Source of the DNA: Lachnospiraceae bacterium
Lineage (GTDB): Bacteria > Bacillota > Clostridia > Lachnospirales > Lachnospiraceae
Direction: 5' to 3'
Assembly: GCA_022796475.1 (NCBI GenBank)
Contig: JAAWIS010000011.1
Span: 1-58,100 of the forward strand
DNA: 58,100 nucleotides
A program made the translations under genes and the position numbers. Below, piece by piece: positions 15,026 to 21,802 of the stretch. Below the pieces are notes generated by a model. The model did no database searches. It was not told where the DNA came from and saw only the letters and a program-made list of their open reading frames with translations. Within the stretch, counting starts at the first letter, position 1. Each line of letters starts with the position of its first letter.

Positions 15026-16492
15026 GTGTCGGTTTTATCAAAAAGCCTGGAAAATTTTATCAGGCAAAAAAAGCTGAGCATTGCTGATTTGGCAAAAAGG
15101 TGCCAGATTGATCGTTCAACCATGTACCAGTATGTTCATGGAAAACGTTCTCTGCAAAACAGGGAGTTATTAGAAAATATTTTGGCGGAACTGCGCCTAA
15201 CACCGGAAGAGCGGTTTCGGGTTATGGAGTCCTTTGAGATTACCCAGATAGGTGAAGAGCGGTATTACCGGAGGCAAAAAATAAAAGAAATTTTTGAATC
15301 TCTGCTTACATTAGAAGAAAACAGTCCCAAAACGCTTCCTAAGCAGCAGGAAGTTACCGGGTATGTGCAGGCAATTCAGGCGATCAGCCAGATTTCCGGA
15401 AGCAGGCTGATTAGCGGAGAGCTGAAAGTGCAGAAAGTGATCAAATGCATTATAAAAGATGCAGCCGAGAGAGGAAGCCGTATTTGTCTGTTTCTGCAGC
15501 CGGAAAACTACTTTGCCCATGCAATGAGCGTGGTTTACGAATATCCGGAGAACTGCCGGATTACTCATATTATATGTCTGAATGCAAATCCGGATCCAAT
15601 GGAATGTGACAATCTGGAAATTATTAAGAGAGTGATACGGAGCGGAATTGCCATTAGGGATTATCAGCCATTTTATTATTATGGAAATCCCTCTGAGCAT
15701 TATGGAATGATGAATATGATGCCCTATTTTATTATGGTAGATGACTGCGCGATGCAGATTGCTATTGATGGGAAAGCAGTAATTCTCCATAAGGATAAAG
15801 AGGTAAATCAATATTTTCAGGAAACCTTCGGAAAGATGCTTCGCCGGTGTCATCCGCTGATGAAAAGTACGCTGGGCCTGGAAAAACGGGTGGCCTGGGG
15901 AATGGATGAACTGAAAAGGACTCATTATAATAATACGATAGAGATGAGCAGCGGACTGTGCAGCCTGCAGTTCTGGAATCCGGAGCTAATTAAAAAATAT
16001 TTGCCGCCTGCCATTCCCGATTATGAAAACTTGCTGAAAGGAATCGCTCACTATGCATCGGGACTCTATCAGGCAAAGAAAAAAGGGCAGATTAAGATTC
16101 TGATGAATCCCTGTTTTGTTTTAGCGTTTATTAAAACAGGGGTGATTAAAGAATATCCATCGATTTACTTTCAGGCGCCTTTGGTGCCGGAAGACAGAAA
16201 GTATATACTGAAGCAGATTTTTCAGGCGATGGAAGAAGGCTGGTATCATATTTATTTTATGGAGGAAAGCATATTTCCGCTGGATTATCGCTGGGAAGCC
16301 GTGGTACAGCCTCATAAAAGCCTGTATATGCAGTATTGCATTGATGATCAATTCCGGATTTTTGAATTTGAGATACCGGAGGCGGTGGATGCAGTAAGCG
16401 ATTATCTGGAAAGTCTGATCCAGAGCGATTCTGTGATGGATGAGGACACATCCAGAGGGCTGATGAGGAGGTGGATAGAAGAATACTTGTAA
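15026..16492 (+). CDS. Helix-turn-helix protein with large uncharacterised C-terminal region
   Basis: The 488-aa protein has an N-terminal XRE-like helix-turn-helix (residues about 1-65: 'LENFIRQKKLSIADLAKRCQ', 'DRSTMYQYVHGKRSLQNREL'). About 400 residues follow that I cannot assign to a family; they contain 'CLFLQPENYFAHAMSVVYEYPENC'. There are no obvious membrane spans or catalytic motifs. GTG 15026 is preferred because a GGGGGG tract ends 5 nt upstream and the HTH starts immediately. The frame extends upstream to 14879, but that part looks non-coding. It is probably a regulator, possibly responding to a signal bound by the large domain. It is not part of the nucleoside operon. Confidence 0.75.
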   Translation: MSVLSKSLENFIRQKKLSIADLAKRCQIDRSTMYQYVHGKRSLQNRELLENILAELRLTPEERFRVMESFEITQIGEERYYRRQKIKEIFESLLTLEENSPKTLPKQQEVTGYVQAIQAISQISGSRLISGELKVQKVIKCIIKDAAERGSRICLFLQPENYFAHAMSVVYEYPENCRITHIICLNANPDPMECDNLEIIKRVIRSGIAIRDYQPFYYYGNPSEHYGMMNMMPYFIMVDDCAMQIAIDGKAVILHKDKEVNQYFQETFGKMLRRCHPLMKSTLGLEKRVAWGMDELKRTHYNNTIEMSSGLCSLQFWNPELIKKYLPPAIPDYENLLKGIAHYASGLYQAKKKGQIKILMNPCFVLAFIKTGVIKEYPSIYFQAPLVPEDRKYILKQIFQAMEEGWYHIYFMEESIFPLDYRWEAVVQPHKSLYMQYCIDDQFRIFEFEIPEAVDAVSDYLESLIQSDSVMDEDTSRGLMRRWIEEYL

Positions 16493-16541
16493 AGGAACAT
16501 TTATATTACTAAAGGGGAAATGAGTAATTTTATAAATGCAG

Positions 16542-16599
16542 AAAATAAGCAGGAAAACTTGCAGCCGGAAAACAGCAGCTTGATTTCCTGCTTATTTTT
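16542..16599 (+). terminator. Intrinsic terminator of the HTH gene
   Basis: AAAATAAGCAGGAAA (16542-16556) pairs perfectly with TTTCCTGCTTATTTT (16584-16598) across a 27-nt loop and ends in a T run. From 16600 to the promoter at 16796 I see only A/T-rich sequence without a gene. Confidence 0.85.
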
Positions 16600-16795
16600 G
16601 TGAAAAAATTACTTTTAAAGGATTCACACAGGCGATTTAAAAATGCAAATGAAACGAAAAAGAAAGAATATTCTGATAATACAAGAATAAATCTGGGTAT
16701 AAATGGGATAATTTGATGGAAAAGTAAAAATAAATTTAAAAAATGGATACAAATCAACTATGCTCAAAAAATATTGAAAAAAATCAAAAAAAGTA

Positions 16796-16824
16796 TTGAC
16801 AAAATTGCTGCCGTCTTATATAAT
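16796..16824 (+). promoter_or_regulatory. Perfect consensus sigma-A promoter of the large RNA
   Basis: TTGACA (16796-16801), exactly 17 bp, TATAAT (16819-16824). Both hexamers are perfect, making this the best sigma-A promoter noticed in the window. The predicted start is near 16831. No convincing coding gene follows for 700 nt. Confidence 0.9.
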
Positions 16825-16830
16825 AAACTC

Positions 16831-17453
16831 ATCAAAACAAAGAGAGAAAAAAGAAAGGGAAAGGTAAATCCCAATGCACAGGAAGATGAAAAGAAAAATC
16901 TAAGTAAAGGAGGTACGGACCACCAAACACATAAGACTGGCTTCGTTATAGTTACAAACTATAATTGAAGCAAAAGGACAAACCTGATTTTGATGAGGAA
17001 GCTCAGATTACATTCGGAAACATGAATTATAGAAGAAGATGATTCGTAAGATTTCAGTCGGCTATACAGTGTGAACAAGAGGTTCGGTTTAGTAATATGA
17101 CGAGAAAGTATTATTAGAACGAAATGGTTCCCATAGTACCAAAAAAAGAGGCAAATGAAAACTTAAGGAGCTTTACGATTCAAAATAGGTCGCACAATTA
17201 AATATAGAGATGATAAAGTTGGTTGAATGCACAATAAGAAATCAAAGAAAGTATTTGAAATTCATCATGCATAACAAGCCAAAGCAAAAACGCATTACAA
17301 CAAAAGGCAGATAATGAAAAAGCGATGGGGCGATTCATTTGATGCCAAAGAACGAAAAACGAGCTAAAAGAATAGAGAGGTTACAGTCCAATGGATGAAA
17401 TAGTTTAAGGGCGGATATCGAAAAGAAAAAGTCGGTATCCGCTCTCATTTTTT
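16831..17453 (+). ncRNA. Large structured non-coding RNA, about 620 nt (candidate ROOL-class)
   Basis: This segment lies between a perfect consensus promoter and an intrinsic terminator and contains no convincing ORF. It is strongly A-rich on this strand, unlike its neighbours. Many short helices can be drawn: GGGA/TCCC (16857/16869); CTTC/GAAG enclosing TTATAGTT/AACTATAA (16941-16970); GAAC/GTTC (17073-17085); AGTAATA/TATTATT (17091-17115); GAAC/GTTC (17117-17130). Possible long-range pairs are GACTG (16935-16939) with CAGTC (17055-17059) and GGAC (16917-16920) with GTCC (17386-17389). Size, isolation and ornate folding recall the ROOL, GOLLD and OLE classes. ROOL (about 580 nt, known from Firmicutes) is my preferred guess, but I cannot match a consensus from memory. 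RNase P, tmRNA and 6S hallmarks were not seen. Confidence 0.75.
17409..17453 (+). terminator. Intrinsic terminator of the large RNA
   Basis: GGGCGGATATCG (17409-17420) pairs with CGGTATCCGCTC (17433-17444) over 12 bp with two G-U pairs and an A-rich 12-nt loop. A T run follows at 17448-17453. Confidence 0.88.
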
Positions 17454-17488
17454 GTTCTTTTTTGCAGAAAATTTGTGAAAAATAGCAG

Positions 17489-17517
17489 TTGTAAATTTTG
17501 TGATTTTCCGTTAGAAT
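17489..17517 (+). promoter_or_regulatory. Promoter of the MATE gene
   Basis: TTGTAA (17489-17494), 17-bp spacer, TAGAAT (17512-17517), giving a leader of about 33 nt before the AAGGAGG of the exporter gene. Confidence 0.65.
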
Positions 17518-17556
17518 GACTCCGTAATTGGTAGTATGGTAAGAAGGAGGAATTGT

Positions 17557-18978
17557 ATGAGCGGAGCAGTTTCAAAAACATTCATAAAAGATATGACAGA
17601 AGGAAGCCCCATTAAGCTTATTATCGGCTTTGCTGTACCGATGCTGATGGGGATGCTGTTTCAGCAGTTTTACAGTATGGTTGATACCATTATTGTAGGA
17701 AAATGCCTGGGGGTGGAGGCCTTGGCAGCGGTAGGTTCCACTGGGGCAGTGGGATTTATGGTCAATGGCTTTGTCATTGGAATTTGTTCCGGTTTTGCCA
17801 TTCCCGTAGCTCAGCAGTTTGGCGCCCAGGATTATAAAGAGATGAGAAGGTTTGTGGCTAACGCTGCATGGCTGTCTGTCCTGCTGTCTGTTGTTATGAC
17901 CGTGGCAATCAGCAGGCTTACCAGGGATATCCTGATATTGATGCAGACTCCGGAAAATATTATCCAGGGAGCATATAATTATATTTTTTATATTTTTCTT
18001 GGGATTCCAGTAACATTTCTCTATAATTTGCTGGCAGGTGTGATCCGTTCCCTTGGGGATTCTAAGACACCGGTTTATTTTTTGGTATTTTCCAGTATTT
18101 TGAATATTGGGCTGGATTTGTTTTTTATTTTAGCAGTAGGAACCGGGATCGCAGGAGCGGCTTATGCTACAGTGATTTCACAGGCTGTTTCTGGTATGCT
18201 TTGTTTTTTCTATATGAGGAAAAAGTTCGAGATTTTAAAAATGGGGCGGGAAGAAATCCAGTTGAGCGGGAGCCATATAAAAACTCTTTGTATGATGGGG
18301 ATTCCCATGGGGCTGCAGTATTCGATTACAGCCATTGGCAGTGTCGTGATTCAGGCTGCCATTAATTCATTAGGTTCTGTGGCAGTTGCTTCTGTGGCAG
18401 CGGCTCAAAAGGCAAGTCTGATATTTTGCTGTCCCTTTGATGCGCTGGGAGGAACTATGGCCACATATGCAGGGCAAAATGTGGGAGCAAGAAAACTTGA
18501 TCGGATAGAGCAGGGCATCCGGTCCGCTACTTTGCTGGGAAGCATCTATTCCCTTGCTGCATGTGCAGTTATGTATTTCTTTGGGGAATGGATTTTGAAA
18601 CTGTTTATTGATTCCTCAGAAACGGTTGTGCTTTACCAGGCGCGTCAGTATCTGATTTATGGATCAATGTTTTTTATTTTTCTGACATTTGTTAATGTGT
18701 GGAGATTTACGATACAGGGACTTGGCTACAGCGGCTTTGCTGTGCTGGCAGGCGTGTGTGAGATGATTGGAAGGGCATTTGTAGGTTTTGTGATTGTTCC
18801 AAAATTCGGATATATAGCAGTGTGTTTTGCTTCTCCGCTGGCATGGTTTATGGCTGATCTGTTCCTGGTTCCGGCTTTTGGATACTGTATCAGGCGGCTT
18901 CGGATCCGATTTCAGTGTGAAGACGGTAAGGAACGCGGGAAAGAAGCAAGAAAAATGGTGTATCAGGTACATGGATAA
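17557..18978 (+). CDS. MATE-family multidrug/sodium antiporter
   Basis: The 473-aa membrane protein has about twelve hydrophobic segments in two homologous halves. It begins 'GSPIKLIIGFAVPMLMGMLFQQFYSMVDTIIVG', a hallmark of the MATE (DinF/NorM) superfamily, and contains 'GVEALAAVGSTGAVGFMVNG' and 'GLQYSITAIGSVVIQAAINSLG'. It exports drugs or metabolites using an ion gradient. ATG 17557 is chosen because AAGGAGG ends 6 nt upstream. An in-frame ATG at 17536 precedes that site. It has its own promoter and converges on the radical SAM gene. The basic C-terminal tail is cytoplasmic. Confidence 0.93.
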   Translation: MSGAVSKTFIKDMTEGSPIKLIIGFAVPMLMGMLFQQFYSMVDTIIVGKCLGVEALAAVGSTGAVGFMVNGFVIGICSGFAIPVAQQFGAQDYKEMRRFVANAAWLSVLLSVVMTVAISRLTRDILILMQTPENIIQGAYNYIFYIFLGIPVTFLYNLLAGVIRSLGDSKTPVYFLVFSSILNIGLDLFFILAVGTGIAGAAYATVISQAVSGMLCFFYMRKKFEILKMGREEIQLSGSHIKTLCMMGIPMGLQYSITAIGSVVIQAAINSLGSVAVASVAAAQKASLIFCCPFDALGGTMATYAGQNVGARKLDRIEQGIRSATLLGSIYSLAACAVMYFFGEWILKLFIDSSETVVLYQARQYLIYGSMFFIFLTFVNVWRFTIQGLGYSGFAVLAGVCEMIGRAFVGFVIVPKFGYIAVCFASPLAWFMADLFLVPAFGYCIRRLRIRFQCEDGKERGKEARKMVYQVHG

Positions 18979-18994
18979 TTTTATAAGATAAATC

Positions 18995-19023
18995 AGGTCT
19001 GGGTGTTTTAAACGTCCAGACCT
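18995..19023. terminator. Hairpin between convergent MATE and radical SAM genes
   Basis: AGGTCTGG (18995-19002) pairs with CCAGACCT (19016-19023) around a 13-nt loop. The stop codon of the minus-strand radical SAM gene lies in the loop. No strong T run follows on either side, so it may be a weak bidirectional terminator. Confidence 0.5.
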
Positions 19024-19925
19024 TCGAAGTTAAAAAGCGGTGTATATTCTTTTCTTGCACTGCTTTTTTTCTGCATATAACCATCCGTTAAACCAAGGCG
19101 GATAGCTTCCTCCAGAACCTTGCTGTATTCGTAAGAAGTGATCCTGCGGTTAAGTTCCGGATAGCGGCCAGATTGGTAAAAAGGAGTATATTGGCTTAGA
19201 AGGCTAATCAGAAAACTTTTTGGCGGCAGGGTTTCTTTTATCCATCGGAGCAATTTTATGGAGTCTTCTTTTGCACCTGGTAAAACCATGTGGCGAATCA
19301 TGACTCCGCTTTTTAACAAACCAGATTCCGGATCCAAAACAGGCGCTCCTTTTTGTTGAATCATGGGTAAGATAGCTTCAGAGGCAGCAGAGAAATAATC
19401 CCCTGCATGGGAATAGCGTCTGGAAAGGCTGGGATCAAAATATTTAAAGTCTGGCAGGTAGATATCAGCAAATCCATCCAGCGCGTCAATTATTTCTTTC
19501 CGCTCATAGCCGCTGCTGTTATAAACTATGGGAATGTTTAGTTCAGGCCGGGCAAGACAAATGGCTTCCAGGATATGAGGCAGGAATTGGGTGGGTGTTA
19601 CCAGGTTAATATTGTGGGCGCCTTGATTCTGCAGGGACAGGAAAATACGGGCAAGCTGACTGGAGGACAGTTCTTTTCCGATTCCCTCCTGGCTGATCTG
19701 AAAATTCTGACAGAAGCAGCAGCGGAGAGTACAGCCGGTGAAAAATACGGTGCCGCTTCCGCGGTTTCCGCTGATGCAGGGTTCCTCCCAGTGGTGGAGG
19801 GAAGCTCTGGCTCCCTTTAATATGGACATGCAGCCGCAGAAGCCTGATATCTGCCGGCGATCGACGCGGCACATTCGTGGGCATAGTGTGCAGTTTTCGT
19901 AAGATTGCCTGGTAATTCGTTCCAT
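19008..19925 (-). CDS. Radical SAM iron-sulfur protein, PflX-like (COG1313 type)
   Basis: The 305-aa protein has an N-terminal cysteine cluster 'CTLCPRMCRVDRRQISGFCG' (possible extra Fe-S or zinc site). The radical SAM motif 'CTLRCCFCQNF' (C-x3-C-x2-C, near residue 69) binds the 4Fe-4S cluster that cleaves S-adenosylmethionine. Later blocks such as 'NINLVTPTQFLPHILEAI' and 'YLPDFKYFD' match the PFL-activase-like PflX proteins. These resemble glycyl-radical activases, but their targets are largely unknown, and no glycyl radical enzyme is nearby. It is monocistronic on the minus strand, with a weak ribosome binding site. Confidence 0.88.
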   Translation of the reverse strand: MERITRQSYENCTLCPRMCRVDRRQISGFCGCMSILKGARASLHHWEEPCISGNRGSGTVFFTGCTLRCCFCQNFQISQEGIGKELSSSQLARIFLSLQNQGAHNINLVTPTQFLPHILEAICLARPELNIPIVYNSSGYERKEIIDALDGFADIYLPDFKYFDPSLSRRYSHAGDYFSAASEAILPMIQQKGAPVLDPESGLLKSGVMIRHMVLPGAKEDSIKLLRWIKETLPPKSFLISLLSQYTPFYQSGRYPELNRRITSYEYSKVLEEAIRLGLTDGYMQKKSSARKEYTPLFNFEGLDV

Positions 19926-20204
19926 AAATTTGTGCCGCCTTTCTTTATCCGCAAAAACATACCCTTATCATAGCTGGCCAGCAGTGAAAAAGCAACGTCT
20001 TCTTTTGCTTTTTTCATCCCGGTTTTTCGGGAATTAGCCAAACCTGGGACATGGCAATTCTGTAACGAAAACACAGATTGTTCCGTAATTATAAGCAGAA
20101 ATCAGGTACTGCAGAATTTTGAATCATTATGGCTTTTGGCAGATAAGCAAAAAGCGGCTGCCGGGCTGTATCAGACTGTAGAAAATGGCTTGCGGAGGTA
20201 GAGA

Positions 20205-20807
20205 ATGAAAGTAGCGGTATATAGCAACAGTACAGAATGGAACAGGTATATGAAATCTTACTTTCGGCTGTGTAAAGAAGTGGTTCAGCCATTAGAGGTG
20301 GATTTTTTAAATTCAAAGCAGATTGTACAGAGAAAAATTGAAGCGAAACCATATGATTTAGTTTTGGTGTATGAGCCGGCAGGTAAAATAGCAACCAGAG
20401 GAATATTTTTAAATTACTTTGAAGAGCTGTGTGAAAAAATGCTCAAAAGTCACACCAGGTATAGCTGGCAGTTTGGGAATCAAAGAGTGGTCTTAAAAGA
20501 AAACGAGATTTATTATATCAGCTCATTTCGAAAGGCAGTCAGTGTTTATACTGCAGGCGGCAGATACCGGATTAGCACCAGCATGAAGAAGGAAGAAGAG
20601 CGTTTTCTTGGAAAAGAGTTTGTACGGATACACCGGAGCTGCCTGGTGAATTTAGAGCATGTAAAGGAAGTGGAAGGCATCCGGATTAAACTGGATAACG
20701 GAAAAATTGTAAAAGCCAGCACCCGGAGGAAGAAGCAAGTAACAGAGGCATTTCTGAATCATCAGCAATATGCAGCGAAAAGGCTTTTAAATAAAGCAAA
20801 TAGTTAA
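20205..20807 (+). CDS. LytTR-type DNA-binding response regulator with degenerate receiver
   Basis: The 200-aa protein ends in a LytTR domain (residues about 95-195: 'LKENEIYYISSFRKAVSVYT', 'FVRIHRSCLVNLEHVKEVEG'), a DNA-binding fold used by AgrA/LytR-like regulators. The first 85 residues resemble the start of a receiver domain but are shortened. The strand that normally carries the phospho-accepting Asp reads 'YDLVLVYEP', with Tyr at that position, so phosphorylation is unlikely. No histidine kinase gene adjoins it. GGAGG lies 7-8 nt ahead of the ATG. Target genes are unknown. Confidence 0.82.
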   Translation: MKVAVYSNSTEWNRYMKSYFRLCKEVVQPLEVDFLNSKQIVQRKIEAKPYDLVLVYEPAGKIATRGIFLNYFEELCEKMLKSHTRYSWQFGNQRVVLKENEIYYISSFRKAVSVYTAGGRYRISTSMKKEEERFLGKEFVRIHRSCLVNLEHVKEVEGIRIKLDNGKIVKASTRRKKQVTEAFLNHQQYAAKRLLNKANS

Positions 20808-20879
20808 CCGGTATTGCAGGAATCTGGAGCAGATGGTAAGGTTCTTGGTATCCGGCATCCATTCTGACTGCTGCATGGA

Positions 20880-20906
20880 CTCCGGCGTTGATATGGGGCG
20901 CCGGAG
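20880..20906. other. G/C-rich hairpin after the LytTR gene
   Basis: CTCCGGCG (20880-20887) pairs perfectly with CGCCGGAG (20899-20906) around an 11-nt loop. No T tract follows, so it is not a clear terminator. It lies 73 nt after the LytTR stop and just before repeat copy 2. Confidence 0.45.
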
Positions 20907-20954
20907 AGCCTTCCATGAAGGGAATGGTATATTTTCTGTTACTGTTCCCATCGT

Positions 20955-21081
20955 GATGAATCACCCCGCTGATTGGTCACGAGCCGATATCGTTATGGGA
21001 GCAAAGCATAGCCCCATCGCAGCAGGCGATTCTAAATGGGCATATGGGGTTGCGTTCACAGGGTGTCTGTGAACAGTAACT
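20955..21081 (+). repeat. Structured dispersed repeat, copy 2 (about 127 bp)
   Basis: This is homologous to 11691-11819 over its whole length, with two single-base gaps and roughly 20 substitutions by eye. The 3' hairpin GTTCACA/TGTGAAC and the ATCGC/GCGAT stem within GCCC/GGGC are preserved; the 5' stem keeps most pairs but carries one mismatch and one wobble. It lies between the LytTR gene and the rpsO promoter. Confidence 0.8.
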
Positions 21082-21128
21082 ATTTTCTATATTTTTAGTG
21101 TTTTTAGTGTTTTATTTTTTATAAGGAA

Positions 21129-21157
21129 TTGACAAGAAGAAATGCCTGTGCTATAGT
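21129..21157 (+). promoter_or_regulatory. rpsO promoter
   Basis: TTGACA (21129-21134), 17-bp spacer, TATAGT (21152-21157). The transcript would start near 21164 and carry a leader of about 93 nt. Confidence 0.85.
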
Positions 21158-21163
21158 TTAACG

Positions 21164-21256
21164 GTGTGAGCAAACGCCAGGGCTCAGCCGGCGGCATCTC
21201 CAGCCGCGGCTTGGTTTGTGGTAAGAATGAAAGTAAATTTTAAGGAGGAAATCGAG
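21164..21256 (+). promoter_or_regulatory. Structured rpsO leader, possible S15 autoregulatory element
   Basis: The leader can form GAGC/GCTC and a G/C-rich helix CCGGCGGC/GCCGCGG, enclosed by a CAAAC/GTTTG pairing. S15 binds its own mRNA leader in several bacterial lineages, with unrelated structures. That this leader does so is inference. Confidence 0.4.
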
Positions 21257-21523
21257 ATGATTTCAAAGGAAAAGAAAGCAGCACTTATTGCCGAATACGG
21301 CAGAAAGCCGGGAGATACCGGTTCACCAGAGGTTCAGATTGCTATTTTATCTGCAAGAATTGCAGAGCTGACAGAGCATTTAAAGAGCAATCCCAAGGAC
21401 CATCACTCCAGGCGTGGTATGTTGATGATGGTAGGCCAAAGACGCGGTTTGTTAAACTATTTAAAGAAAACTGACCTGGAAGGCTACCGTGCATTAATCG
21501 TAAAATTAGGCATCAGAAAGTAA
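21257..21523 (+). CDS. rpsO: 30S ribosomal protein S15
   Basis: The 88-aa protein is full length for S15 (89 aa in Bacillus). Family blocks are '[24 protein letters not shown]' (rRNA-contacting N-terminal helix region), '[22 protein letters not shown]' and the C-terminal '[12 protein letters not shown]'. S15 binds 16S rRNA helices 20-22 early in 30S assembly. ATG 21257 follows AAGGAGG, and the in-frame extension to 21218 lies upstream of that site. The order rpsO-pnp is conserved across bacteria. Confidence 0.97.
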   Translation: MISKEKKAALIAEYGRKPGDTGSPEVQIAILSARIAELTEHLKSNPKDHHSRRGMLMMVGQRRGLLNYLKKTDLEGYRALIVKLGIRK

Positions 21524-21537
21524 TGTTTGCTTAAAAG

Positions 21538-21561
21538 TAGGGTGGAGTTTTCTCCACCCTA
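21538..21561. other. Perfect hairpin between rpsO and pnp
   Basis: TAGGGTGGAG (21538-21547) pairs with CTCCACCCTA (21552-21561) with a TTTT loop. There is no downstream T tract, so it is a poor terminator. It may be a processing or partial termination site, comparable in position to the RNase III site between rpsO and pnp of E. coli. Confidence 0.65.
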
Positions 21562-21802
21562 TTATGCTTACCAGAAAGAAAAAGAGAACACTCAATTAAG
21601 GAAAAATTCCTGAAACAATCCGGCGGAATAATACTCCGAGATTACTGAAGTGAGTATGGCTGTCTGAAAAGCAAAGCAGTTTCAAAACGCGAATATAAGA
21701 GCTGTTGGCCATGGGCAGTTCAGTGGTTTCGGTGTTTTCTGCCGGGTTGCAGGTAAGTTTTGGGACTTTCTGGGTATGATAGAAAGGAAAAGGAGACAAA
21801 TT

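Noticed and set aside
16774-16968. 64-codon ORF (MKKIKKSIDKIAAVLYNK...)
   Set aside because: Its start lies upstream of the perfect promoter at 16796-16824, it has no ribosome binding site, and its Lys-rich sequence reflects the A-rich RNA region.
16831-17453. RNase P RNA, tmRNA or 6S RNA
   Set aside because: The hallmark conserved segments of RNase P and tmRNA were not found, and the length does not fit 6S RNA.
20833-21072. 79-codon ORF through repeat copy 2
   Set aside because: It has no ribosome binding site and is composed mostly of the structured repeat; a similar frame in copy 1 ends early. Treated as a by-product of the repeat.
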